Shown here piece by piece: positions 42,259 to 50,392 of a DNA stretch of 64,000 bases. Source of the stretch: Pseudomonadota bacterium (lineage in GTDB: Bacteria > Pseudomonadota > Gammaproteobacteria > Burkholderiales > Rhodocyclaceae). Within the stretch, counting starts at the first letter, position 1. Each line of letters starts with the position of its first letter. The translations under genes were made by a program, and so were the position numbers. Under the pieces are notes generated by a model, which was not told the DNA's origin, ran no database searches, and saw nothing but the letters and a program-made list of their open reading frames with translations. The stretch covers positions 24,736 to 88,735 of the forward strand of contig JAPLQT010000051.1 of assembly GCA_026399515.1 (NCBI GenBank), in the 5' to 3' direction.

Positions 42259-44980
42259 GTGCATATTCATGGCCTAAGTGTCGAGCAGTCTCTCACCAGC
42301 CTGAAAACCTCGGCTGCCGGTCTGGCCGCGGATGAAGCGGCGCGGCGTCTGACGGAGTTCGGGCCGAACCATGTCGAGGAAGTCGAGCACGAACACCTGC
42401 TGCTCAGCTTTGTCCGCGAATTCACCCACTTTTTCGCCATCATCCTGTGGGCAGGCGCTGCGCTGGCTTTTCTCGCCGAATATTTCCAGCCGGGCCAGGG
42501 CATGGTGCGCCTGGGTGTGGCGATAGTCGGTGTCATCATCGTCAATGGCATCTTTTCCTTCTGGCAGGAATACAAGGCCGAGCAGGCCGTGGCGGCGCTG
42601 CGTCAGTTATTGCCGCAGCGGGTTCAGGCGCTGCGTGGCGGCCTGATCGTGGAGATGCTTGCGACCGAACTGGTACCCGGCGATATCGTGTTGCTCGAAG
42701 AAGGCGCCATCGTCCCGGCCGACTGCCGCCTGGTCGAAGCCTTCGGCGTGCGCGTGAATACGGCGACTGTCACCGGCGAGTCCCAACCCATGGCGCGCAA
42801 TAACCGAAGATTCGCCGCCCTATGCCAGGAACGTGGTGCTGGCCGGGACATCGCTGGTGTCGGGACAGGCGCGCGCGGTGGTATACGCCACCGGTATGCA
42901 TACCGAGTTCGGCAGGATCGCCCATCTGACGCAAACGGCGGGCGCCGCCTCGTCGCCGCTGCAGCGCGAAATTGCACGCCTTTCCCGCATCGTGGCGGCG
43001 CTCGCCACCGGCATGGGCGTGGCGCTGTTCTTCGTTGGCCAGGCGATGGGGCTTCCCACCTGGGAGAACCTGTTGTTTGCCATCGGCATTATCGTCGCCA
43101 ACGTACCGGAAGGCTTGCTGCCGACCGTGACGCTCTCCCTGGCCATGGCGACCAAGCGCATGGCCAGGCGCAACGCTCTCGTGCGTCACCTGCCTGCCGT
43201 CGAGGCGCTGGGTTCGACCACGACGATCTGTTGCGACAAGACCGGCACGTTGACGCAGAACCGCATGTCGGTGCAACGCCTATGGCTGGGCGACGGCTTT
43301 GTCGAGTTCGGCGATCTGGCGGCACAAGCGCACCTGACCCAGGCTCACCGCGAGTTGTTCGTCAACGCCGCGCTGTGTCACAACCTGAAGAGCATTGACG
43401 AGCACGGGCAGGGAAAACTGCTGGGCGATCCGATGGAAGTGGCGCTAGCCGGCATGGGACGGCAGGTGGCCGGCGAGCTTGCCGACTATAAGCGGATCGA
43501 CGAGCTTCCTTTCGACACCGACCGCAAGCGCATGTCGGTGCTGTGCGACACGCCGAATGGCCGCATGCTCTACTGCAAGGGCGCGCCGGAAACCGTGCTG
43601 GCCGCCTGCGACTTCGTCCGGTTCGACGGCGGAAAAGATAGCGACTCAAGCGCGCAACCCGCACCGCTCGATGCCACGGCGAAAACACGCCTGCTGGCCG
43701 CGCAGCAGGAGATGGCCGAGGCCGGCCTGCGCGTGCTGGCCTTTGCCCATTGCCCGGTCAAGGACGGCATGCCGAGCGAGGAGCACGGCATGATCCTGAC
43801 CGGCCTGGTCGGGCTGGGAGAGCCGCCCCGGGCGGAAGTGCCGGATGCCATCGCGCGCTGCTTCACAGCCGGCATCCGCATCATCATGGTGACCGGCGAC
43901 CATCCGCACACGGCGCTGGCGATTGCACGCCAGATCGGGCTGGTGAAAACCGAACAACCCGTGGTCATCACCGGCGATGAACTGCGCGCCATCTCCCCCG
44001 CGCACCTGCAACTGGCCCTCGACGCGAAAGAGATCGTCTTCGCCCGTGTCGCCGCCGTGCAGAAAATGTCGATCGTCCAGGCCTTGCAGAAGAAGGGCGA
44101 GATCGTTGCCGTCACGGGCGACGGCGTCAACGACGCACCGGCGCTGAAAACAGCGGACATCGGCATCGCCATGGGCGTCAGTGGCACGGATGTCGCGAAA
44201 GAGGCCGCCGACCTGATCCTGCTCGACGACAACTTCGCCAGCATCGTCGCCGCCATCGAGGAAGGACGGGCGGTGTTCGAGAACATCCGCAAGTTCCTCA
44301 CCTACATCCTGAGCTCGAACATTCCCGAACTGGTGCCCTATCTCGCCTTCGTGCTGTTCCGCATTCCGCTGCCGCTGACCATCATCCAGATTCTCGCCGT
44401 CGACCTCGGCACCGACATGCTGCCGGCGCTGGCGCTGGGCGCCGAGAAACCCGATCCCGGCGTGATGCAACGTCCGCCCAGGGCGCGCAACGAACGCCTG
44501 CTGTCTTGGGGACTGCTGGTGCGCGCCTACCTGTTTCTGGGCGTGCTGGAAGCAGTGGCGGCGATGGCGGCGTTCTTCCTGGTGCTCGATGCGGCCGGCT
44601 GGCACTATGGCGTCGTCCTCGACCGTGACGATCCGCTTTATCTGCAAGCAACCTCCGCCTGCCTGGCGACGATCGTGGTAATGCAGATGATGAACATCTT
44701 TCTGTGCCGTCACCCGTTCAAATCATCGCTGTCCTTCGGACTCTTCAGCAATCCCTATATCCTGCTGGGTCTGGCAGCGGAACTCGGCTTGATTCTGTTC
44801 ATCCTCTATACCCCGCCTGGCAACTGGTTGTTCGGCACCTCACCGATAGGTGCGAAAGTCTGGCTGCTGGCGCTGGCCGGCGCTGCGGCGATGCTGGCGC
44901 TGGAAGAAGTGCGCAAGGCCTGGCTGCGGCGGATGCTGGCCGGAACGGCGGCTACCTCCCCTGCCTTGCACAATCCCTAA
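42259..44980 (+). pseudogene. Cation-transporting P-type ATPase (type II), frameshifted
   Basis: Read through, this is a ~906-residue type II P-type ATPase: N-terminal cation-ATPase domain, TM1-2, actuator domain with TGES, TM4 motif PEGLLPTVTLSLAMATKR, phosphorylation site DKTGTLT, GDGVNDAPALK hinge and six C-terminal helices. PEGLLP and VRHLPAVEALGSTTTICCDKTGTLTQNRMS resemble the IIC (Na/K-type) branch more than Ca ATPases; the ion is uncertain. The first frame (GTG at 42,259) runs past TGESQPMARN into nonsense, and the second picks up at TEDSPPYARNVVLAGTSL. One extra base in 42,799-42,803 explains it: a pseudogene, a sequencing error or, less likely, programmed shifting. Confidence 0.85.
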
Positions 44981-44995
44981 CAATTTTCGCGATAT

Positions 44996-45037
44996 GTACG
45001 CAAGCGCACAGAGACCGGCAGGAGTTCCGACCACAAT
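44996..45037 (+). promoter_or_regulatory. Dyad-motif promoter of the DUF3309 gene
   Basis: GTACGCAAGCGCACAGA at 44,996-45,012; -10-like CACAAT exactly +36; predicted start ~45,044. Confidence 0.6.
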
Positions 45038-45108
45038 CTTCATGACGATCCTGCTTCATGGCCGCGTTTCGCTTCCACGGCAGATCGATTCTGATGGAAG
45101 GAGGCCAT

Positions 45109-45267
45109 ATGTCGCTCGGAACAATTCTGCTGATCATCCTCGTTCTCGCGTTGCTCGGTGCAATTCCAACCTGGCCGCATAGCCGGGGCTGGGGGTACCG
45201 TCCGAGTGGCGGCCTGGGATTGATCGTGCTGGTACTGATCATCCTGCTGTTGATGGGTCGAATCTAA
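45109..45267 (+). CDS. DUF3309 small membrane protein
   Basis: The 52-residue protein MSLGTILLIILVLALLGAIPTWPHSRGWGYRPSGGLG... has two hydrophobic helices around a WPHS-GWGY-PSGG loop, the DUF3309 signature. GGAAGGAGG just upstream fixes the ATG at 45,109 rather than the longer frame. Common in stress-induced small-protein clusters of proteobacteria; no function known. Confidence 0.9.
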   Translation: MSLGTILLIILVLALLGAIPTWPHSRGWGYRPSGGLGLIVLVLIILLLMGRI

Positions 45268-45363
45268 GTTTTTAACGATGTATGGAAGGAATGTCGGCGT
45301 TGGTTCAAGCGCCGCCAGCGGTCTTACGAAAGTCAATTTATCAATTCAATGGAGATTCAAATC

Positions 45364-45675
45364 ATGAAACACATCAATATTTTTGCAGCAGTATTTTCTG
45401 CCGCCCTGTTGCTCACTGCCGTCGGTTGCGCACCTACTCCCACTCGCGAAGGGACCGGGGAATATGTCGACGACGCGGTCATCACGACCAAGGTGAAAGC
45501 GGCCATCTTCAATGATGCCACCCTGAAATCCACCGAAATCAACGTCGAAACCTTCAAGGGAACGGTCCAGTTGAGCGGCTTCGTCAAGACCGAGGCCGAG
45601 AGATTGCATGCTGCCCGCCTGGCACGCGAAGTCAAAGGCGTGCAGTCGGTCAAGGACGATATTCGTCTGAAATAA
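45364..45675 (+). CDS. BON-domain lipoprotein (paralogue of 36,094-36,405)
   Basis: The 103-residue protein has a lipobox TAVGC (Cys ~21) and a BON domain identical to its paralogue over most of DDAVITTKVKAAIFND and LKSTEINVETFKGTVQLSGFV. ATG at 45,364 with GGAG ten bases upstream. Followed by a strong 14-bp hairpin at 45,684-45,720. Confidence 0.94.
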   Translation: MKHINIFAAVFSAALLLTAVGCAPTPTREGTGEYVDDAVITTKVKAAIFNDATLKSTEINVETFKGTVQLSGFVKTEAERLHAARLAREVKGVQSVKDDIRLK

Positions 45676-45683
45676 GCAGGTCC

Positions 45684-45720
45684 GCCCGGGGGCATCGTCC
45701 TGTGCGATGCCCGCCCGGGC
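45684..45720. other. Strong intergenic hairpin
   Basis: GCCCGGGGGCATCG pairs with CGATGCC-CG-CCCGGGC (two-base bulge) around a 7-nt loop. No U-tract; it lies between the BON and crystallin-like genes and may stabilise the upstream mRNA. Confidence 0.6.
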
Positions 45721-45748
45721 CGGTCACAAAATCACACTGGAGACAGCA

Positions 45749-46552
45749 ATGAATTGGACATTGAAATCCCTACTTGGCGCATCCGCCCTCGTTCTGGCGA
45801 CGCAGGCGATGGCGCAGATCACTTTTTATGAAGGCGAAGGGTTTCGCGGACGCGCCTTCACCACGGATAAGCCGGTCAGCAACTTCCAGAACAACGGCTT
45901 CAATGACCTCGCCTCATCGGTGATCGTCGATGGCGGCCGCTGGGAAGTCTGCGAGGACGTCCGGTACAAGGGCCGCTGTGTCGTACTGCGCACCGGCAAC
46001 TATGATTCCCTCACCGGAATGGGGATGAATAATCGTATCTCCTCGGTGCGCGCGGCCGACAGCCGCAGGCGCTATGAAGAGGCGCCGGAACCGATGCCTA
46101 CCGCCAATTACGACTATCGGCGCCGCCCCAACGAGCGCGTATTCGAGGCCAACGTGACCTCCGTCCGCAAGATCATGGGACCACCGGAAGAGCGTTGCTG
46201 GGTGGAACACCAGCAGGTCGCTGAGCCGGCCCGCAACAATCCGAATGTGGGTGGCGCCATCGCCGGCGCGCTCATCGGGGGCGTCCTCGGACATCAGGTG
46301 GGCGGCGGCAGGGGCCAGGATCTCGCTACGGCGGGTGGAGCGGTCGCCGGTGGCCTGATCGGATCCAAGGCAGGGCAAAGCGGCGGCGGCACCACCACCC
46401 GCGACGTGCGTCGCTGCGAAAACGTGGCGAGCGGCACACCGGCTTACTGGGACGTCACCTACAACTACCGTGGCGTCGAACACCAAATGCAAATGAGCAC
46501 GCCCCCGGGGAAGACCATCGCAGTGAATCGGGATGGTGAACCGCGGCAGTAA
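45749..46552 (+). CDS. Beta/gamma-crystallin-like plus glycine-zipper secreted protein
   Basis: The 267-residue protein has a signal peptide (~1-22, ending AMAQ), then a two-motif beta/gamma-crystallin domain (~23-105: ITFYEGEGFRGRAFTTDKPVSNF and WEVCEDVRYKGRCVVLRTGNYDSL), a linker, and a glycine-zipper segment (GGAIAGALIGGVLGHQVGGGRGQDLATAGGAVAGGLIGSKAG). The C-terminus carries a Cys-containing beta segment (RRCENVASGTPAYWDVTYNYRG). Crystallin motifs often bind Ca2+. The start at 45,749 is chosen for the signal peptide. A terminator follows. Confidence 0.88.
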   Translation: MNWTLKSLLGASALVLATQAMAQITFYEGEGFRGRAFTTDKPVSNFQNNGFNDLASSVIVDGGRWEVCEDVRYKGRCVVLRTGNYDSLTGMGMNNRISSVRAADSRRRYEEAPEPMPTANYDYRRRPNERVFEANVTSVRKIMGPPEERCWVEHQQVAEPARNNPNVGGAIAGALIGGVLGHQVGGGRGQDLATAGGAVAGGLIGSKAGQSGGGTTTRDVRRCENVASGTPAYWDVTYNYRGVEHQMQMSTPPGKTIAVNRDGEPRQ

Positions 46553-46574
46553 CGCGTCCCGGGATGAAATAAAG

Positions 46575-46598
46575 AGCGGCCTCGCGGGGCCGCTTTTT
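46575..46598 (+). terminator. Intrinsic terminator after the crystallin-like gene
   Basis: AGCGGCC (46,575-46,581) pairs with GGCCGCT (46,588-46,594), followed by TTTTT. Confidence 0.85.
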
Positions 46599-46600
46599 AT

Positions 46601-46642
46601 GCGCGCTAACGTACAGATGAATCACGGCGTTGCGGTCATCAT
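46601..46642 (+). promoter_or_regulatory. Dyad-motif promoter, start next to ATG
   Basis: GCGCGCTAACGTACAGA at 46,601-46,617; -10-like CATCAT exactly +36; predicted start ~46,649, inside the ATG at 46,647. It begins three bases after the terminator. Confidence 0.5.
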
Positions 46643-46646
46643 CGTG

Positions 46647-47096
46647 ATGAAACCCGAGGTATCGCATCCAATCGACATTCACTCAACCGCCGTGATCCAT
46701 ACTCCAACCCCGAAGACCGCGCACGCGTCGCTACTGATTGCCGGATTGGCCGTCTTCCTGTTCAGTGGCGTGGCGATGTCCGGCGTTGCGATCCTGCAAT
46801 GGTTCCAAGGCTCAACAGAACCGGCCGGCGAAATTTTCGCACAAGGACGATTGTCGGCGGCGACGTCGGCCCCGCCAGGCACCGATCAGGCTCCGGCAAA
46901 GTCGAAGTGCGAGGAATGCGGCGTCGTCGACTCGAATCGACGGATCGCGTCAATGGGCAATTCTCCGGTCTTCTATGAAATCACTTTGCGCATGAGCGAT
47001 GGATCGATACGCGTGCTGAATGATGCCAAGCCGGCGGCGCTGCACCCCGGTGAACATATCATCCTTATCGGCGGCTTTATCCCGTCGGGCAGATGA
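46647..47096 (+). CDS. Membrane-anchored CxxC protein lacking the glycine zipper
   Basis: In this 149-residue protein, a membrane helix (~28-52) leads to KCEECGVVDSNRRIAS (~88-103) and a C-terminal beta domain (YEITLRMSDGSIRVLNDAKPAALHPGEHIILIGGF). Both parts match the protein at 36,856-37,452, but the glycine-zipper between them is absent. The start is uncertain: ATG 46,647 would be on an almost leaderless mRNA; GTG 46,692 is the alternative. Overlaps the permease gene by four bases. Confidence 0.75.
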   Translation: MKPEVSHPIDIHSTAVIHTPTPKTAHASLLIAGLAVFLFSGVAMSGVAILQWFQGSTEPAGEIFAQGRLSAATSAPPGTDQAPAKSKCEECGVVDSNRRIASMGNSPVFYEITLRMSDGSIRVLNDAKPAALHPGEHIILIGGFIPSGR

Positions 47097-48268
47097 CTAC
47101 CGCCACGCCTGGAGTGGTGCCAGCCGCCATGCCTGACGACCACCTCGCGCCGGTGATGGCGGTGGAACCCTCGGCCGATGCCGCCACATCCAGAGCCAGA
47201 CTGGCGCTGATCGTCCTGGCGGTGATCGCCAGCATCGCCGCGCTTTACTTCGGCCGCGCATTTTTTGTGCCCTTGCTGATCGGCATCCTCACCAGCTATA
47301 CCCTGCGTCCGGTGGTCGACAAGTTGCAGAGCCTGCATATCCCCCGTCCTGTAGCTGCGGCGTTCGTCATGGCCGTGCTGATCGGTGGTGTCTCGTGGCT
47401 CGCCTATTCCCTGAGCCAGGAAGCCACGGTGATCATAGAAAAACTACCCGATGCCGCGCGCAAGCTGCGCCAGAACCTCAGTCCGACGCAAGGCGCCGTC
47501 GCCACTCCCCTGCAAAACGTACAGGAGGCGGCCAAGGAACTTCAAAGTGCTGCCGCCGATGTCGGCAAGAAGCCGGCCGGGCGGGCCGCCCCGGTATTTG
47601 CGATAGCATCGAAGCCGGATTCATGGCTGAGCGACTATGCACTGCTACAGTCGGCTCTTCTGATATCGGTCTTGGCACAGGCGCCGATTGTGCTTCTGCT
47701 TGCCTATTTTCTGCTGGCATCGGGCGATCACTTCAGACGCAAGCTGGTTCAGCTCGTCGGACCCTCGCTGACGCGCAAAAAGGATGCCTTGCGCATACTC
47801 GAGGAGATCGACGCGCAAGTGCAGCGCTACCTGTTCCTGACACTGACGTCGAATACCCTGGTGGGAGTTGGCACCTGGCTCGCTTTCGAAGTCATGGGCA
47901 TGGAGCATGCCGGTATTTGGGGCGTTTTTGCCGGTGTCGTGCACTTCATTCCCTACCTTGGTTCGACGCTGATGGCGATTGCTGTCGGCGTAGCGGCCTT
48001 CCTGCAATATGGAACACTGCTGCATGCGCTGGCCGTGGCGGGCGTGTCAGCAGTGATCGCGGGAATGATCGGCATGATTTTCATGACTTGGCTGCAAAGC
48101 CGTTTTGCGCGCCTGAACGCCGCGGTGCTGTTCATCGCGCTGCTGTTCTTCGGCTGGCTGTGGGGAATGGCGGGGATGCTGCTCGGCGCGCCCCTGGTCG
48201 CGATCGCCAAGGTAATCTGCGACCGCGTCGACGCGCTCAAACCGGCCGGAGAACTGCTCGGAAGGTAG
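47093..48268 (+). CDS. AI-2E family (PerM/YdiK-like) permease
   Basis: The 391-residue inner-membrane protein has about eight helices. The family's N-terminal pair (~35-80), a helical soluble insert (~105-170), and the C-terminal conserved block GVFAGVVHFIPYLGSTLMAIAVGVAAFLQYG ... FGWLWGMAGMLLGAPLVAIAKVICD are present. The family name comes from one AI-2 exporter; others handle Na+/H+ or are unassigned. Translationally coupled to the CxxC protein gene upstream. Confidence 0.92.
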   Translation: MTTATPGVVPAAMPDDHLAPVMAVEPSADAATSRARLALIVLAVIASIAALYFGRAFFVPLLIGILTSYTLRPVVDKLQSLHIPRPVAAAFVMAVLIGGVSWLAYSLSQEATVIIEKLPDAARKLRQNLSPTQGAVATPLQNVQEAAKELQSAAADVGKKPAGRAAPVFAIASKPDSWLSDYALLQSALLISVLAQAPIVLLLAYFLLASGDHFRRKLVQLVGPSLTRKKDALRILEEIDAQVQRYLFLTLTSNTLVGVGTWLAFEVMGMEHAGIWGVFAGVVHFIPYLGSTLMAIAVGVAAFLQYGTLLHALAVAGVSAVIAGMIGMIFMTWLQSRFARLNAAVLFIALLFFGWLWGMAGMLLGAPLVAIAKVICDRVDALKPAGELLGR

Positions 48269-48365
48269 CTGCATCGACGCCACCGTACGTAGTAACGGCG
48301 AGAGTGAAGTGAGCATCAAGAAATGACGCTTCGAACTGAACAAACTGAACAATATCCTCCGCTGT

Positions 48366-48407
48366 GTGCGGCAACGAACGGTACCGACTTATCCGCAAGC
48401 GCATTAT
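48366..48407 (+). promoter_or_regulatory. Dyad-motif promoter of the candidate sRNA
   Basis: GTGCGGCAACGAACGGT at 48,366-48,382; -10-like CATTAT exactly +36 (48,402-48,407); predicted start ~48,414, at the foot of the first hairpin. Confidence 0.55.
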
Positions 48408-48413
48408 CGGGCC

Positions 48414-48488
48414 AGGTGTTCATTCCTCCTCTTTTGGGCACCTGAAGTAGCTGACTCGGCAACGGCAACCCCGTTGCCGAGTTTTTTT
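48414..48488 (+). ncRNA. Candidate ~75-nt small RNA with anti-Shine-Dalgarno loop
   Basis: The region between the permease stop (48,268) and the convergent Crp/Fnr gene has no frame but is highly structured. Hairpin 1: 48,413-48,421 pairs with 48,436-48,444 (nine pairs, two G-U) and exposes a 14-nt loop ATTCCTCCTCTTTT. Hairpin 2: 12 perfect pairs (48,454-48,465 with 48,471-48,482) followed by seven T, a textbook terminator. A motif promoter predicts a start at ~48,414. A C-rich loop is the usual binding surface of sRNAs that block ribosome-binding sites; its first eight bases are exactly complementary to the PilZ gene's ribosome-binding site and seven match that of the LapA-like gene. Confidence 0.65.
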
Positions 48489-49195
48489 CACTGTCTTTCG
48501 TACCTGTTCTTATCCACCTCGTAACAAGAGCATGCCGCGCCTTCCAGGCCGGGCCCATCGAGGATGGCGATATTGCCACGACTGTAGTCGATGAGTTCAC
48601 GTTGCTTGAGCGCATGCGCCGCCTTGGTGACGCCGACCCGGCGTACGCCCAGCATGTCGCCTAGAAACTCATGGGTCAGATGAAAATGGTCCGAGTTGAC
48701 CCTGTCGCGTGTCATCAGCAACCATCGCGCCAGGCGCGCTTCGATGAAATGGAAACGGTTGCATGCGGCGGTTTGCGCAAGCTGTGCCATCAGCCTATGA
48801 GTATACAGATGCACCTCCCTCTGCAAGCAGAGACCTAACTGGAATTCCTTTCGAAAGGATTCCGCCTTCATTCGCATCGCCGTTCCGGCACCCTGCACCA
48901 GGGCGCGGAACGGGGTTACGCCGACTCTCAAGGCAAAGGAGACGCCGACCATGCCTTCCCACCCGACCATGCCCACCTCCAGCGCGAGATGACGATCGAC
49001 CAGGGTCAACAAGGACACGAGGACATCGTTGGGAAAGTAGACATACTTGATCCGGTCTCCCGGTTCGTACAGCACCTCGCCAAAGCTCAGCGTGACCAGT
49101 TCGAGGTTTGCCTGCATGCGCCGGAACTCGACATAGGGAAGTGCCGCAAGCAGTCTATTGTCGACAGGAATCCGGTCTGCAACCTTCATCAACAT
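48488..49195 (-). CDS. Crp/Fnr-family transcriptional regulator
   Basis: The 235-residue regulator has an effector barrel (~18-125; LSFGEVLYEPGDRIKYVYFPNDVLVSLL), a dimer helix and a winged HTH (~170-222) with LGDMLGVRRVGVTKAAHALKQRELIDYSRGNI. As in the first regulator the Fnr iron-sulfur cysteines are absent; both share a C-terminal C-x-C-Y (ACSCYEV here, VCECYAV there). The recognition helices differ by few residues, so both may read the same operator. A second possible start is 49,189. The gene has a dyad-motif promoter read divergently from the lmo0937-like gene. Confidence 0.92.
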   Translation of the reverse strand: MLMKVADRIPVDNRLLAALPYVEFRRMQANLELVTLSFGEVLYEPGDRIKYVYFPNDVLVSLLTLVDRHLALEVGMVGWEGMVGVSFALRVGVTPFRALVQGAGTAMRMKAESFRKEFQLGLCLQREVHLYTHRLMAQLAQTAACNRFHFIEARLARWLLMTRDRVNSDHFHLTHEFLGDMLGVRRVGVTKAAHALKQRELIDYSRGNIAILDGPGLEGAACSCYEVDKNRYERQ

Positions 49196-49300
49196 GAGGG
49201 CACTCCTGGTTCATTTTCACGCAGGGTATCCCGCGGACCGCGCTCGGGGTAGTCAGGACTCAGCTCCGAACTCAAAGTGAAAACGACGCACATGACACGC

Positions 49301-49342
49301 AAGCTACGCCAAATCGACATGGCGGTATGTGCTCCATCGAAC
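49301..49342 (-). promoter_or_regulatory. Dyad-motif promoter of Crp/Fnr gene 2
   Basis: Minus strand GTTCGATGGAGCACATA (49,342-49,326); -10-like TAGCTT at 49,306-49,301, exactly +36. Shares its dyad with the plus-strand promoter at 49,329. Confidence 0.5.
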
Positions 49343-49370
49343 AGAGTATTCCTGCGCGAACAGTTAGATT
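49329..49370 (+). promoter_or_regulatory. Dyad-motif promoter of the lmo0937-like gene
   Basis: GTGCTCCATCGAACAGA at 49,329-49,345 (one deviation); -10-like TAGATT exactly +36; predicted start ~49,377. Together with the minus reading this is a bidirectional site. Confidence 0.5.
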
Positions 49371-49423
49371 GGCTTTGCAAACGGTGTGGATAACCCATAC
49401 CGGCTCACCGAAGGAATCCCGTC

Positions 49424-49573
49424 ATGCTCTACACCATCGCCGTTGTCTTCATCATTCTATGGCTCCTGGGACTGGTCACCACTTACACCATGGGCGGGCT
49501 GATTCATATCCTCCTGGTGATCGCCGTCATCGCCGTCCTGCTGCGCGTCATCGGCGGGCGCAATCCGTTGTAA
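49424..49573 (+). CDS. lmo0937-family small membrane protein
   Basis: The 49-residue protein is MLYTIAVVFIILWLLGLVTTYTMG...LLVIAVIAVLLRVIGG, two hydrophobic helices separated by a TMGG turn. This pattern is the widespread lmo0937 family of stress-associated small membrane proteins. AAGGAA precedes the ATG. Easily missed for its size. A 7-bp hairpin (49,606-49,627) follows between it and the convergent RcnB-like gene. Confidence 0.88.
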   Translation: MLYTIAVVFIILWLLGLVTTYTMGGLIHILLVIAVIAVLLRVIGGRNPL

Positions 49574-49657
49574 CAGGCCTCTTCATGCACTACTTGTAAC
49601 TGTCGCTCCCGGGTGGTTCACCGGGAGGGGGGCTCCCTTATAGGCTTCCCGGCTCGA

Positions 49658-50179
49658 CTACCGGCCCAGATCCTGAATTGCATCCACGACCAACGCCGTT
49701 CCCACGGCAATCAACAGGATGTCTCCGGCCACACGCACGTAGCGATAGCCCGCGGGCGGTTGACCCAGCTGGAGTACCAACGGTCGCGGAACCTCGTAAT
49801 AGATCACCTCACGCGGCAAAGGACGCCCCATCGTCCACTTCCTTGCTTGACCCGGTGGCAGGCAGCCATTGTGCTTGTTCGCCAACCCCGGCGGACAGCG
49901 CCCGGATTGAAACTGGCTACCGTAGTATTCGCGCACTGCGGAACGGTGCGGGTCGCCAAAGTGCTCTACGCGGTTGTTTCGGTGTTCTTGTCGCTGCGAT
50001 CTCCCTTCACCCCGGCCGCTATCCTGCCCGCGCTGTCCGTCACGTTCCTGGTCGCTTCCCCGGCCTTTTCCTTCACCGGCCCAGGCGGGCTTCTCCGCCA
50101 GGGCGGAACTGAATGCAACCATGCCCGCGATGGCAATAGCCAGCGCCCGGCCGGTGAACAACGATAGACGTGGTGACAT
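49658..50179 (-). CDS. RcnB-like secreted protein
   Basis: The 173-residue protein has a signal peptide (~1-28), a strongly charged Gly/Arg/Gln/Glu-rich region (~33-75) and a C-terminal block CPPGLANKHNGCLPPGQARKWTMGRPLPREVIYYEVPRPLV...GYRYVRVAGDILLIAVGTALVVDAI. The last part matches RcnB-type periplasmic proteins, with two Cys nearby. RcnB of E. coli tunes nickel/cobalt efflux; many betaproteobacterial relatives have no tested role. GGAG precedes the ATG. Confidence 0.85.
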   Translation of the reverse strand: MSPRLSLFTGRALAIAIAGMVAFSSALAEKPAWAGEGKGRGSDQERDGQRGQDSGRGEGRSQRQEHRNNRVEHFGDPHRSAVREYYGSQFQSGRCPPGLANKHNGCLPPGQARKWTMGRPLPREVIYYEVPRPLVLQLGQPPAGYRYVRVAGDILLIAVGTALVVDAIQDLGR

Positions 50180-50211
50180 GAGGTTTCTCCAACAGAAATA
50201 TTCGAAGCAAA

Positions 50212-50253
50212 AGTGTAGCCAGACATTCTGGCGTGATCAGTGCGATAACGCAC
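50212..50253 (-). promoter_or_regulatory. Dyad-motif promoter of the RcnB-like gene
   Basis: Minus strand GTGCGTTATCGCACTGA (50,253-50,237), exact dyad; -10-like TACACT at 50,217-50,212, exactly +36; predicted start ~50,205, 26 nt before the ATG. Confidence 0.65.
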
Positions 50254-50270
50254 GTACGGCGCCATAGTCG

Positions 50271-50300
50271 CGAAAAAAAAGGACCCGGGTAGGGTCCTTT
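50271..50300 (-). terminator. Intrinsic terminator of the Ig-repeat/DUF3494 gene
   Basis: On the minus strand AAAGGACCC and GGGTCCTTT form the stem and eight U follow. Confidence 0.85.
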
Positions 50301-50340
50301 GTTGCGCTTCGGACTTGAATCCGTCGCTTATGTTCCTGAC

Positions 50341-50376
50341 CCGACAGTCGGCCGAACTGAATCGGCCGGCTGTCGG
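50341..50376. other. Long hairpin just after the Ig-repeat/DUF3494 gene
   Basis: CCGACAG-CGGCCG on the left pairs with CGGCCG-CTGTCGG on the right, with one bulge on each side and an 8-nt loop. It lies between the stop (50,393) and the terminator at 50,300, probably an mRNA 3'-end protector. Confidence 0.65.
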
Positions 50377-50392
50377 TTTGGCGCTTCAAGCG

